In this document: piece after piece, positions 36,635 to 46,316 of the stretch
Layout of the letters: the number at the start of each line of letters is the position of its first letter
How positions within the stretch are numbered: the first letter of the stretch is position 1
From: Fusobacterium naviforme
GTDB lineage: Bacteria; Bacillota; Clostridia; Lachnospirales; Lachnospiraceae
Length of the DNA stretch: 64,000 nucleotides
Direction of reading: 5' to 3'
Assembly (NCBI GenBank): GCA_003014445.1
Contig: PYGH01000009.1
Coordinates: 19,671 to 83,670, forward strand
Made by a program: the position numbers and the translations under genes
The notes under the pieces: model-generated
Databases searched by the model: none
What the model saw: the letters and a program-made list of their open reading frames with translations, nothing else
Told to the model about the DNA's origin: nothing

Positions 36635-37834
36635 ATGCAATTAAGACAACAAGTAGATCTCGCAATTGATCGCAACACTGAAACGGCAGAGCAGCTGGTC
36701 CGCTTCATGTATGAGCATCCGGAGACCGCCAAGGAGGAGATTCTTGCAAGTTCCAGGATCACCGAGCTGTTGAAGAAAAAGGGCTTTGCTGTGGAGTATC
36801 CTTACCTTCAGAAGGAACTCGGTTACGGCACAGCCTTCCGAGCGGTTCTGGAAAATGGCAGTGGTCCGAAGGTCGCGATTCTGGTGGAATATGATGCACT
36901 TCCGGAACTCGGACACGGCTGCGGACACAATCTGCACGGCGCCCTGTCAACATTAGCCTCATTGGCTCTCTTTGATCTTAAGGAGCAGTTTCAGGGCACC
37001 CTTTATGTGATTGGAACTCCTGCTGAAGAAGGAGACGGCGCCAAGCTCCTCATGTCAGAGCTTGGAATCTTCGATGCGATGGATCTCGCAGTCATGATGC
37101 ACAGCTGTGGTGCCATTTCCTATACTGACATGGATGCACTGAGCCTGCGCTGCTATGAGCTGACATTTCACGGACAGCAGTCTCACGCTGCCGCTGCTCC
37201 CTGGGCAGGTCACAATGCCCTGACGGCAGCCAGAAAATTTTTAGATCTGGTGGATGCGAGGAGGGAGAGCCTTGCCCCGTACAGCATATTCAGCGCGGTC
37301 ATAAAGGAAGGTGGTATACAGGCAAATATCATCCCGGATTACGCGATGCTTCACCTGGAATTCCGCTCAAAGTCAAGAGCGGAACTGGAGGAGCTCAATA
37401 GAATTGTAAAGAACTGCGCCTCTGCTGCGGCACTGGCGATGGACTGTACAGCAGAATTCAAACTGCTCTTCCCCGATTTTTACGATATGGTTCGCATCCC
37501 TGTGCTCGAAGAAGAGGTGCATGCGCTCATGCAGTCGCGTGAGGAGGAAATTGCCGCGCCGGAGCGTCCTTCCGGTTCCACAGACATGGGAAATGTCAGT
37601 TACCGTTGTCCATCAATTCAGCCAATGATCTGCATCACAAAGCAGGCACTGGCACTACACACCGCAGAATTGCGCGACAGTACAATACAGCCTTTTGCCA
37701 TAGAGCAGATGAAGAAGGGGGCCGCTGTGATCTGCGAGCTGGCACTGAAGCTGTTTCACGATAAAGCATTTTGCACCGAGGTAAGAAAGAGCTTTGAGAC
37801 AGAGCTGAAAAAAAAGGAGGACATTGCGTTATGA
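36635..37834 (+). CDS. M20 family metallo-amidohydrolase
   Basis: A 399-residue M20D-type peptidase/amidohydrolase related to AbgB and aminoacylases. Zinc and catalytic motifs include EYDALPELGHGCGHNLHGA, the catalytic glutamates in GTPAEEGDGAKLL, and MMHSC. A dimerisation domain follows (about residues 185-300), with HGQQSHAAAAPWAGHNAL. Substrates are typically N-acyl amino acids, p-aminobenzoyl-glutamate or small peptides. AGAAGGAGAGG precedes the start. Its stop overlaps the transporter start (ATGA), so enzyme and transporter probably handle one imported amide or peptide. Confidence 0.9.
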   Translation: MQLRQQVDLAIDRNTETAEQLVRFMYEHPETAKEEILASSRITELLKKKGFAVEYPYLQKELGYGTAFRAVLENGSGPKVAILVEYDALPELGHGCGHNLHGALSTLASLALFDLKEQFQGTLYVIGTPAEEGDGAKLLMSELGIFDAMDLAVMMHSCGAISYTDMDALSLRCYELTFHGQQSHAAAAPWAGHNALTAARKFLDLVDARRESLAPYSIFSAVIKEGGIQANIIPDYAMLHLEFRSKSRAELEELNRIVKNCASAAALAMDCTAEFKLLFPDFYDMVRIPVLEEEVHALMQSREEEIAAPERPSGSTDMGNVSYRCPSIQPMICITKQALALHTAELRDSTIQPFAIEQMKKGAAVICELALKLFHDKAFCTEVRKSFETELKKKEDIAL

Positions 37835-39231
37835 CAGCAACAGCTTCAAAAAAGAAGAATTTGAAACTGCCACATATTTATGTACTGCTTTTTGGCATTA
37901 CTGTGCTCTGCACTATTCTCACTTGGATATTGCCGGCAGGAAGCTTTGACCGAACACTGAACGAGGCCGGAAGGGAGATCGTTGTTGCAGGAACCTTCCA
38001 CCTTACAGATCCATCTCCTGTGGGTCCCTTTGAGATGTTCAAATGTATCTATGAAGGGCTCTGCGATGCCGCAGGAGTAACCATGTTTGTCTTTGTCGCC
38101 TATGCATTCATAGGGCTGATTATTTCCACAGGTGCCTTTGATGGACTGATCGCCGGCCTGCTCCGCACCTTTAAAGGGAAATCAAAGGCCATCATCATTC
38201 CTATCTTTATCACACTGATCGGATTTGCCTCCTCTACCATCGGCGTGTTTGAGGAGACCTTCCCCTTTATTCCGATCTTTGTCGGCATCTCAATCGCCAT
38301 GGGCTACGACGCAATCGTCGGGCTGGCTATTGTTGCCCTGGCAGCTGCCATTGGTTATTCCGGTGCATTTATGAACCCCTTCACAGTCGGAACTGCACAG
38401 AGTATTGCAGATCTTCCCATCATGTCCGGCGCCGGCTTCCGTATCTTCTGCCATATCTGTATGATTATTGTCGCGTCTGTCTACACCGTCCGCTACGCGC
38501 TGAAGATCGAGAAGGATCCGACCAAGAGTCTGGTATACGGTGAAACAAATGAATTTGCCATCTCAGAGGAGGAAGTGCAGAACCATCCCTTCGGTATTCG
38601 TGAAAAGCTCGTGCTGGCAACACTGCTGGCAGGCATCTTACTGCTGATTTATGGCACAAAGACCTTTGGCTGGTACTTCACAGAGCTCAGTGCACTTTTT
38701 ATCATTATGGGGCTCGTAAGCGCTCTTATCATGGGATGGTCATCCAATGTTATCGCGGGAAAGCTCTCAAAGAGCTTTTCTGATATCGCAGAAGCCTGTC
38801 TCATGATTGGAATTGCCCGCGGCGTACTTATCGTGCTGCAGCACGGCAATATCATAGACACAGTGGTCTATGGTCTCTCACTCCCACTGGTGCATCTGCC
38901 CTCTCTGGTATCCGCAGAGTGTATGCTGCTCGTGCAGACACTAATCAATTTCCTGATGCCCTCCGGATCGGGACAAGCAGTTGTGAGTATGCCCATTATG
39001 GCGCCACTCTCCGACATTATCCACGTACAGCGCCAGATCGCTGTACTCTGCTTCCAGTACGGAGACGGCCTCTCAAATGTTCTCTGGCCCACTGCTCTGA
39101 CTCCTGTTGTGACCGGTATTGCCGGAGTGAAGTTGGAGAAATGGTGGAAATGGTTCATACCGCTCTTCCTCATGCTCCTGGCCACCCAGATGGTTACAAT
39201 CGCCATCGCTGTTTTGATCGGATGGTCATAA
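37831..39231 (+). CDS. YfcC/DcuC-family transporter
   Basis: A 466-residue integral membrane protein with about twelve hydrophobic segments. It matches the YfcC branch of the C4-dicarboxylate/basic amino acid carrier superfamily: ITVLCTILTWILPAGSF at the start, GFASSTIGVFEETFPFIPIF in the first half, and the re-entrant-type motif INFLMPSGSGQAVVSMPIM in the second. It is translationally coupled to the M20 amidohydrolase, suggesting uptake of that enzyme's substrate. The exact cargo is unknown. Confidence 0.87.
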   Translation: MTATASKKKNLKLPHIYVLLFGITVLCTILTWILPAGSFDRTLNEAGREIVVAGTFHLTDPSPVGPFEMFKCIYEGLCDAAGVTMFVFVAYAFIGLIISTGAFDGLIAGLLRTFKGKSKAIIIPIFITLIGFASSTIGVFEETFPFIPIFVGISIAMGYDAIVGLAIVALAAAIGYSGAFMNPFTVGTAQSIADLPIMSGAGFRIFCHICMIIVASVYTVRYALKIEKDPTKSLVYGETNEFAISEEEVQNHPFGIREKLVLATLLAGILLLIYGTKTFGWYFTELSALFIIMGLVSALIMGWSSNVIAGKLSKSFSDIAEACLMIGIARGVLIVLQHGNIIDTVVYGLSLPLVHLPSLVSAECMLLVQTLINFLMPSGSGQAVVSMPIMAPLSDIIHVQRQIAVLCFQYGDGLSNVLWPTALTPVVTGIAGVKLEKWWKWFIPLFLMLLATQMVTIAIAVLIGWS

Positions 39232-39286
39232 ACCTGTCTGTAAAAACTGATTCCATCTATTCAGCGTAATTCTAAACCATTCTTTC

Positions 39287-39326
39287 CACTCCCGGGGATT
39301 CCTGCCCCGGGAGTGCTTGCATTTTT
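39287..39326 (+). terminator. Intrinsic terminator after the YfcC-family gene
   Basis: An 11-bp stem pairs CACTCCCGGGG (39287-39297) with CCCCGGGAGTG (39305-39315), followed by CTTGCATTTTT. Confidence 0.85.
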
Positions 39327-39407
39327 CTCCTTTTCCTGTTACTCTAAATGACTATCATCTCAGATATCTGTTTCAATTCATTCTTCAACATCTCAGGAGC
39401 GCCGCTT

Positions 39408-40775
39408 ATGCCACAGGAAAAAAACTTACAGGAAAATAAGATGGGGACACTGCCGGTCGGGCGACTGCTGCTCTCCATGTCCGTTCCGATGATGCTCTCC
39501 ATGATGGTGCAGGCACTGTACAATATCATTGATTCCATCTTTGTCTCCATGATCAGTGAATCTGCCCTGACTGCAGTGAGCCTTGCCTTTCCGATTCAGT
39601 CCCTCATGATTTCATGCAGTGTGGGACTTGCAGTCGGCATCAATGCCTATCTCTCAAAGGCTCTGGGCGAGCAGAATTTCGAGCGGGTCAATAAGAGCGC
39701 AGCGAATGGAATCTTCCTTGAATTTGCCGTGATGATCCTTTTTGTTCTGACCGGGCTTTTTCTTACTGTACCCTTCTTCCGTGCGCAGACCTCTGATCCG
39801 GAAATACTGCACTATGGACAGCAGTATATGCGTATCATATGCTGCTGCAGTCTGGGCATCTTTATGGAAATCACCTTTGAGCGCATTTTGCAGTCGACCG
39901 GAAAGACCATCTACGCTATGGCAACGCAGATGGTTGGCGCCATATTTAATATCTGCATGGATCCGATCCTGATCTTCGGACTTTTCGGCGCACCGCGGCT
40001 TGGAATGGCAGGTGCCGCCATTGCAACGGTCATGGGGCAGCATATTGCTGCCGTACTTGCCGCTGTTTTGAATCACAAATTCAATACCGAGGTACATATC
40101 CGCTTCCGCGGCTTTCGCCCAGATCCTCAGATCATCGAGGGCATCTTTGCCGTAGGTATTCCTTCTGTTATTATGCAGGCAATTGGCTCTGTCATGACCT
40201 ACGGAATGAATCAGATCCTCATCGCCTTCACTCCCACGGCGACCGCAGTTTTCGGGATCTATTTCAAGATCAACAGCATTATCTTCATGCCCGTCTTTGG
40301 CCTGAACAACGGCAGCGTCCCTATCATTGCCTACAACTACGGAGCACAGAAAAAGGAGCGCATTCTGAAAACCATGAAGCTCGCCTTCTCTGCAGCCATC
40401 TCCATCATGACTGTTGGCTGTCTGCTCTTTGAACTGATCCCTGCATTCTTCTTCTCGCTCTTCAATGCCTCAGAGAATATGCTCTCGATCGGTGTGCCAG
40501 CCTTTCGCATCATAGGCCTTGGCTTCCCCTTTGCGGGCTTTGCCATCGCCTGCGGCTCTGTCTTTCAGGCACTGGGAAAGGGCAGCTACAGCATGATTGT
40601 GTCTATCTGCCGGCAGATGCTGGTGCTGCTTCCCATGGCCTACCTGCTTTCACTCTCCGGCGTTTTGGAATATGTATGGTGGTCCTACAATATTGCTGAA
40701 GCCGTATCTGTGCTCCTCTCCGCCTTCTTTCTTCGAAAGATATACCGGGAGATCATAGCAAAGGTCGGGACCTGA
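39408..40775 (+). CDS. MATE family multidrug/toxin exporter
   Basis: A 455-residue transporter with twelve hydrophobic segments in two homologous halves, belonging to the NorM/DinF-like MATE branch common in gut Firmicutes. Typical features are PVGRLLLSMSVPMMLSMMVQ at the start, YNIIDSIFVS in helix 1-2 and NDPILIF-type sequence (here CMDPILIFGLFG). These pumps exchange cations for drugs or metabolites. AGGAG precedes the ATG at 39408, preferred to 39348. Its own terminator follows. Confidence 0.9.
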   Translation: MPQEKNLQENKMGTLPVGRLLLSMSVPMMLSMMVQALYNIIDSIFVSMISESALTAVSLAFPIQSLMISCSVGLAVGINAYLSKALGEQNFERVNKSAANGIFLEFAVMILFVLTGLFLTVPFFRAQTSDPEILHYGQQYMRIICCCSLGIFMEITFERILQSTGKTIYAMATQMVGAIFNICMDPILIFGLFGAPRLGMAGAAIATVMGQHIAAVLAAVLNHKFNTEVHIRFRGFRPDPQIIEGIFAVGIPSVIMQAIGSVMTYGMNQILIAFTPTATAVFGIYFKINSIIFMPVFGLNNGSVPIIAYNYGAQKKERILKTMKLAFSAAISIMTVGCLLFELIPAFFFSLFNASENMLSIGVPAFRIIGLGFPFAGFAIACGSVFQALGKGSYSMIVSICRQMLVLLPMAYLLSLSGVLEYVWWSYNIAEAVSVLLSAFFLRKIYREIIAKVGT

Positions 40776-40792
40776 GGCCCCGACCTTTTATC
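40760..40792 (+). terminator. Terminator overlapping the end of the MATE gene
   Basis: AAAGGTCGGG (40760-40769) pairs with CCCGACCTTT (40779-40788), followed by TATC. The last four codons and stop lie within the stem. Confidence 0.75.
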
Positions 40793-40957
40793 AAAAACCA
40801 TTTTCCCTCTATTTGTCAGATCAAAAAATGACCCACGGCAGATTATAGTGCCAACCACTATCTCAGCGGTCAGATCTGGTATGAACCAGGCATTGCTACC
40901 TTCCTTGGCGCTCTTTTATGTATATCGGTTCCCAGATTTGTTTTAAAGCCAGTGCCA

Positions 40958-42853
40958 TCACAGGGGATCAGCGGCAGATGCTTCAGGCTTCAGCGTAAAG
41001 GTCGTGTTTCCATCTTTCATATCAGGCAAAACATCCCATTCAACATAGGTATTTCCTCTGCGCGCATACAGAGAATAATACGGAAACCCCTCTCCTTCAA
41101 ACGCATTAAACTGGTAGACCTTTCCAGCTTCCGTAATTACAGAGGCCACCTTTTTGTCCCGTACCATTTCTCCATTTTCTTCATCAAACTCAAGAGACCA
41201 CAGCTCTGCTGTCACGCCATCCGTGTCACATTTGAATCTCATATCCGTATCCGGGCCCTCATTCATGATCTGTATGTCGTTTCCCAATCCTCTGTAATCG
41301 ACAGCGCCGGGATCAGAATACACGGTGATCGTAAAATCTCCCCTCGAAAGCTCTGTATGTTGTCCCTCCGCAGGATCCGTCCTGTCCTTTACATATTTTT
41401 CATACAGTCCATCATAGATCTTCTTATCGGCAGGAAGCGATTCATACGTATCAAGATTCTTGCCCCCCACATGATTTATACTGTAGGCTCCATTCAGCTC
41501 ATCTATATAGTAATAATCTGTGACAGCCTCATCCCCCAGCAGCCAGATCTCATATTCATTGGTATTTGAACCGCCGGCGCCATGCCAGTGGCCTGTCACA
41601 ATGACAGCGCTCTCCTTTTTATTGATTCCCCCTATCCATCCCTCTATGCCCAGTTGTATAAGTGCATCGTCCGCTACGGTATATACATGCGCGATCCCGT
41701 ACATTCCGGAACCATACAGAAAGAGCTCCGGGATGCCGTCTCCATTTACGTCGTCAAGCGCATAACTGTCAAAGCCGTAATGATCTCCGAAATACATCTT
41801 CAGATAATCATTCCCGCCCGAATATTCTTCGTCAAGGGTCCAGTCCTCAATAAGAGGCTGATACTGCTCAGGAACTGCTGCGGATAAGAAATGCCGCTCA
41901 CGGAACTCATCAAGGGTCATTTCCTTCATGAACACTTTATAGGAATCCATAAGTACCGAGGCCTTGATGCTCCTTCCCTTATTCTCAAAATGCTCGTCGT
42001 CCGCATAGAACATATGGTCATACATGAAAGCGATTATATAACCATCCTTCTCCATGCCGCCGAACATATCTTCTTCTGCCGACAGGTATTTTTCTTCAGA
42101 GACTTTTCCATCAGCAGTCTCATATGTAATATTTTCGTCATAGTCGCCGGTTTTGTCATTCCATGTATGCTCCGTGACAGAAGCGACAAAACTGTCAATA
42201 TCTGCCTTCCCGTTTTTCAGTGTCAGGTCGCACTTGATAAAGCCATTGTAAAAGCCGCCTGAGCGAACAACGTTTTCACAGATATAATGGTACCGGTCTT
42301 CCGCTTTGTCGTAATATACACGGAATGCATCAGCGCCATTATCGTTCATCAAGTCAGGCGCAAAATCGCCGTTGTTTTCCCTCTGAATTCCACTCCCGCT
42401 CCATTTGCACTCCGTAAAACCATCACCCGCTTCATTGATCTCATAAATATGATTTTCAGAGTAGTATCCCGTCCCTGTCGTAAACGCCACGATAAGCTCA
42501 GTCCTGCCATTATGATCCAGATCTGTCACCGCATACCCCATCGTGTCATAGTACGGCTCAGACTCGCCTGCCCAGAATCCCCACTCCTCCTCGCGGTCAA
42601 GGAAGATATCAATCTGGCGCATCAGTTCATCCGCATCCGGAACATTTTTTACGGGGTTCCCGGGAAGTATGTGCTTTTTTTCTGCTGCCGCCTCTGTTCC
42701 GGAAACATTTTCTGTCCCCACAGGCGCTGCTGTTCCGCTCTCCGTTTTTGCAGCTCTCTCCCCGCTCTTTCCACAGCCAGAAAAAAGAACCGGCAGGCAC
42801 ATCAGAATAACAACTGCTGACAAGGAACCTTTTTGTAATATCTTCATATTCAT
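40958..42853 (-). CDS. Large lipoprotein with FG-GAP/EF-hand-like calcium loops, function unknown
   Basis: A 631-residue predicted lipoprotein. The signal peptide ends in a lipobox-like LFSGC at about residues 23-27, followed by a Ser/Thr/Glu-rich linker. The body contains at least two Asp/Asn-rich loops followed by a hydrophobic strand (TDLDHNGRTELIVAF and DDVNGDGIPELFLYG), the pattern of FG-GAP/VCBS-type calcium-binding repeats. A C-terminal region of about 100 residues lacks clear identity. Such proteins are usually surface sensors or adhesins, but no function can be assigned. GGAGG lies upstream of ATG 42853. Confidence 0.75.
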   Translation of the reverse strand: MNMKILQKGSLSAVVILMCLPVLFSGCGKSGERAAKTESGTAAPVGTENVSGTEAAAEKKHILPGNPVKNVPDADELMRQIDIFLDREEEWGFWAGESEPYYDTMGYAVTDLDHNGRTELIVAFTTGTGYYSENHIYEINEAGDGFTECKWSGSGIQRENNGDFAPDLMNDNGADAFRVYYDKAEDRYHYICENVVRSGGFYNGFIKCDLTLKNGKADIDSFVASVTEHTWNDKTGDYDENITYETADGKVSEEKYLSAEEDMFGGMEKDGYIIAFMYDHMFYADDEHFENKGRSIKASVLMDSYKVFMKEMTLDEFRERHFLSAAVPEQYQPLIEDWTLDEEYSGGNDYLKMYFGDHYGFDSYALDDVNGDGIPELFLYGSGMYGIAHVYTVADDALIQLGIEGWIGGINKKESAVIVTGHWHGAGGSNTNEYEIWLLGDEAVTDYYYIDELNGAYSINHVGGKNLDTYESLPADKKIYDGLYEKYVKDRTDPAEGQHTELSRGDFTITVYSDPGAVDYRGLGNDIQIMNEGPDTDMRFKCDTDGVTAELWSLEFDEENGEMVRDKKVASVITEAGKVYQFNAFEGEGFPYYSLYARRGNTYVEWDVLPDMKDGNTTFTLKPEASAADPL

Positions 42854-43399
42854 ACCGCCCTATCCTCCAAAAACGGCTTCGCCTTTTATTAGAAATCAAC
42901 AGTCTTCTGTTTTCTGAACCAACCTTTGATTACAGCTACCCGCAGTTCTGCCAACATATCTCCCACACCCACTTTTCGGCTGCGGCCCGGGAGACCAACA
43001 TCTGCTCTCCACAGCACTTTCAGCCCAGCAACGAAATACTCCCCGAAATGAAAGTATATATCTTTATAATTATTCTACCATTTTTGCCATATTTTTTTCT
43101 ATGTAATAAGAAAAAAGCAAATAATTTTTGATTATAATTCTAAAAGTCCGAAATTCGAGTCACAAGAATTTTTCGAAATTCCTGCTCCTTTCGGAGCCCT
43201 AAAGTCCAGCTTTTTGTCCGCACCCCCTTATCTAATACCTTTTATTCTATTTGCCACTTTTACCCCTCCTTTCTTAAAAATGGGCATGAAAAAAGACATC
43301 TACTTTTCGTAAATGTCTTAGTAATATGTTTTATTCAATTTGACAAACTGGGAATTGACAAATTACTGTCAACTTTATTAATCCATGTTACCCCAAAAC
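42854..43399. other. AT-rich gap without genes, left margin of the mobile-element region
   Basis: No credible gene or strong terminator was found. Composition shifts toward AT from about 43,040. A near-repeat of CGAAATTC occurs twice near 43,150-43,182. The change in composition begins here and continues through the next gene, suggesting foreign DNA starts in this interval. Confidence 0.6.
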
Positions 43400-43843
43400 T
43401 TATGAACAATTTTCCAAGTATTTTCTTCGATTCTTTCTTATATTAGCAATAATAACCACTGCAATTGCAAAGAACTCAATTATAAGTTCTGCCGTGAATA
43501 GCCTCAAATATTTGGATGTATCTGTCTTTAAATTCAAAAAAAATTGTTGTATTTTATCACTTTCAGCAACATTAAATGTGTCATCAAATTCTTCGTGTTT
43601 CTCTCCAACTGTGTCATATATATCCAAAGAATAGCCATCCGGAAAGCCTTGCTGATAAACAATCTTACTAACATCATATTCAATGTGAAAATATTCTTTT
43701 ACCCTTTCTACTATATAGTCATCTTGATTTGTAACATATATGCTTCTTTTTGGAAACAAAAAATCAGGTGACATAAGCCACAAGGTATATACATCGATTA
43801 CTATGAACAGAATCAACATCAAGATAAATACTGCTTTCTTCAT
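43400..43843 (-). CDS. Hypothetical membrane protein, AT-rich
   Basis: A 147-residue protein with an N-terminal hydrophobic segment (about residues 5-22, VFILMLILFIVIDVYTLW) and a second near residues 112-135, leaving an outside domain of roughly 90 residues. It has no recognised family. Codon use is strongly AT-biased, unlike the GC-rich neighbours, so it was probably acquired. GGAAGTG precedes ATG 43843. It stands alone, convergent with nothing nearby. Confidence 0.65.
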   Translation of the reverse strand: MKKAVFILMLILFIVIDVYTLWLMSPDFLFPKRSIYVTNQDDYIVERVKEYFHIEYDVSKIVYQQGFPDGYSLDIYDTVGEKHEEFDDTFNVAESDKIQQFFLNLKTDTSKYLRLFTAELIIEFFAIAVVIIANIRKNRRKYLENCS

Positions 43844-44179
43844 ACACTAATCACTTCCATAAATTCAAATTTATTCAAATGTTGTAAATACGCATTTTTA
43901 TTAAATTTAATATTGCTATTTTTATAAATCCAATGCAGCTTCATCTAAAAGAAAGTCCTCTGCACCAATATATAAAATACCATCATCATCATATCTTGCA
44001 CAATATTATTTCTAACTATAACAACCTTCTTAAAGGAATCTCCGGTTCTCCTCAAAGATTCTGTTTCTTGTATTTGCTTTTGTCTCTATGTCATGCGCTT
44101 TTAGTCTCTGTTGACTTCTGTCGCATTTATTCTAAAATCTCGGCATAATATTGAGGAAATGCGTGAGAGAATCCGACGC
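43844..44179. other. AT-rich intergenic stretch
   Basis: Contains only short, low-quality open frames. It probably includes the promoter of the RepA-type gene, but no clear -35/-10 pair stands out. Confidence 0.5.
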
Positions 44180-45265
44180 ATGAACGACCCGCATTATCTT
44201 CATACCGTTTCCATGACAGAGCTGTATCAGACCGCCTACAAGAGCAGACCGCCCGTCATAGACGGTCTGCTCTACTCAGGGGCATATATCCTCGCAGGAG
44301 CGCCCAAAATCGGAAAATCATTTCTGGTAGCGCAGCTTGCCTACCATGTCAGCACAGGGCAAAGGCTGTGGGGCTATGAAGTCCATCAGGGTACGGTTCT
44401 GTACCTTGCACTGGAGGATGATTTCCAGAGAATCCAGAGCCGGATGTTTATGATGTACGGCGTGGCGGATACCGCCAGCCTGCATTTTGCAACGGCAGCA
44501 AACAAAATCGGAAACGGTCTTGATGAGCAGCTTGAAAATTTTGTACGTGAGCATCCCGACACCAAACTCATTATCATTGACACCATGCAGAAGATTCGGG
44601 AGGCCGGAGGCGAGGCTTACAGCTACGCCAGCGACTATAAAATCATCGGAAAGCTCAAGCGTTTTGCGGACAGACACAGCATTTGCATCGTTACCGTCCA
44701 TCACACAAGAAAGCAGCCAGCCGGGGACAGCTTTGAAACGATCTCCGGCACGACGGGACTTCTTGGTTGTGCAGACGGAGCACTCCTGATGCAGAAGAAG
44801 AAACGGACAGCATTGGAGGCCACGGTCGATGCCGTGGGGCGAGATCAGCAGGATCAGATTCTATATCTGAAAAAAGATGCCGACACGCAGATATGGAGCC
44901 TTGAACGGACGGAGAACGAGCCTCATCAGGAGCCGCCTGACCCTGTATTGGATACGGTTTCCCAGCTTGTTTCCTCCGAAAGCAGAGAATGGGCAGGCAG
45001 TCCGACCGAGCTTGCGGAAGCGGTGAATACGGGCATGGCGGCAAACGCCCTCACCCATGTTGTCTATATCCCCGTCGTGGAAAAACAGATTCTATGGACG
45101 AAACGCTGCAAGGATAAATCGCTGGTGGGGACGGTCAAGGAAACGATACAGCAGGTCAGTATGAGTAAAAAGTGGGATTCCAAGCCCGCGCTGGACGAGC
45201 ATGGGAAACCGCTGCTGAACACAAACGGGAAAACTGTGCTCCGAAAATCCTATTCCGTTCTGTAA
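44180..45265 (+). pseudogene. Chimera of RepA-type helicase N-terminus and Pre/Mob relaxase segment
   Basis: The first ~290 residues are an AAA/RecA-like RepA helicase of Firmicute integrative elements: MNDPHYLHTVSMTELYQTAY, Walker A AGAPKIGKSF, LYLALEDD, LIIIDTMQKIREAGG and VTVHHTRKQ. The expected continuation after ELAEAVNTGMAANALT is lost near 45,050. In the same frame the sequence switches to HVVYIPVVEKQILWTKRC and SMSKKWDSKPALDEHGKPLL, which belongs to a Pre/Mob (MobV) relaxase. A TAA (45263-45265) then stands where the relaxase family has a glutamine (KSYSVL-stop-DDFF). Both parent genes are therefore truncated by one internal deletion plus a nonsense change. Helicase activity of the N-terminal part may remain. 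Confidence 0.8.
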
Positions 45266-45283
45266 GATGATTTCTTCGCCGCC

Positions 45284-45859
45284 ATGCGAAAGGCAGGGTA
45301 TGACGATGTGGAGCGAGGCGAACGCGGCAGCTCCGAGGAACATCTGACGGTGACGCAGTTCAAGGTACAACAGGAACAGGCGCGGCTGGCAGCATTCACA
45401 GAACAGAACCGTCAGCAGGAAAAACAGGCAGCAACGCTTGGGAGCAAAATTGAAAAAATCCAGAATCAGCGGGTCGATGTGCGGTCTATCGAAAAAATCG
45501 TGGCAACGTCCATTCCCTTCTCATCCAAAGTTGCCGTGGAGCGTGAAGATTTTGACCGGATTTCCACTCTGGCAAAGAAGTATGTTACAGCAGAGAAAAA
45601 GGAATCCAAACTGCAAAAGGCGGTGGATGCGGCAAACAAACTGATTGCAAAGCTCAAGGCTGAGATTGACAGTTTGAAACAGGAAATTTCTGATTATAAG
45701 TCTGTCCGCAGCAAGCTCCGTGCGGCAGAATTGGAGCGTGAAAATACGGAGCTGCGCGGGAAAGTCCGCAGCTATGAGGATGTAATTCAGCGTAATAATC
45801 TGTGGCGATTCTTTCATCCGCTCAGAGAAAAAGCGGTCACGAGGGACGAAGCTCGCTGA
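45284..45859 (+). pseudogene. C-terminal fragment of a Pre/Mob-type relaxase
   Basis: This frame continues directly from the preceding chimera after its TAA stop, and encodes MRKAGYDDVERGERGSSEEH, typical of the relaxase's end region. A long coiled coil follows (about residues 25-165, Lys/Glu/Gln-rich), ending in NLWRFFHPLREKA. The N-terminal catalytic part is absent, so it cannot nick DNA. It is a remnant of a mobilizable or conjugative element. Confidence 0.75.
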
Positions 45860-45898
45860 TTCCTGTGTAGAGCCGGAAAAAACGCATTTTATCGAATG

Positions 45899-45938
45899 GG
45901 AGCGCGTCGGACAGGGCAGACATCGTCCGGCGCGCTCC
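45899..45938. other. Hairpin after the relaxase remnant
   Basis: GGAGCGCG (45899-45906) pairs with CGCGCTCC (45931-45938), with extra pairing inside (TCGGA/TCCGG). It is followed by TGTTTAAAAA, a weak tail; possible terminator. Confidence 0.4.
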
Positions 45939-46033
45939 TGTTTAAAAATCGCCATTTTCCCCAAGTCAAGAGCCGAAGAAAATCCCCAAAAAACACCCCT
46001 ATTGCGTGACAGAGCCGCAGAAAGGATAAGCCT

Positions 46034-46309
46034 ATGAGAACAGGACTTACCAAGCAGGAAAAGACCACCGAAATCTATTTTGACGAGAAAGACCCCACCA
46101 TCTTCATCCGCACCCACAACACCGACCTCAAAAACAGGCTGACCGCATACAGCCGCAAACACCCTGCCGTCTGCAAGCTGACGGACGTAGACCCGGACAC
46201 GGGCTGCAAGGAATTTGAGATTGAAAAGGGACGCTTCTCTTTCCGGCTGACCGCCCCATACAGAGAGGAACGCCGCAGGGCGGCAAGCGAAGCGGCGAAA
46301 AACGAATAA
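46034..46309 (+). CDS. Small conserved protein of Firmicute conjugative elements
   Basis: A 91-residue protein, TGLTKQEKTTEIYFDEKD through YREERRRAASEAAK. I recognise it as a small protein that recurs beside relaxase/RepA genes in Firmicute integrative elements; its function is unknown. AGGATAAGCCT precedes the start. It converges on the histidine kinase gene with a 7-base gap. Confidence 0.65.
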   Translation: MRTGLTKQEKTTEIYFDEKDPTIFIRTHNTDLKNRLTAYSRKHPAVCKLTDVDPDTGCKEFEIEKGRFSFRLTAPYREERRRAASEAAKNE

Positions 46310-46316
46310 AAGGGTT

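Noticed and set aside
40841..40950. Plus-strand stretch encoding LSGQIWYEPGIATFLGALL, resembling a membrane protein fragment
   Set aside because: Too short and without start or family match; perhaps a relic, but unsupported.
42854..43399. Exact attachment site of the mobile element
   Set aside because: No convincing direct repeat pair matching the right side (about 52,000-52,600) could be found by eye.
43933..44148. Possible 71-residue protein before the RepA-type gene
   Set aside because: Composition and histidine runs look random, no ribosome-binding site, and it overlaps the helicase gene's start region.
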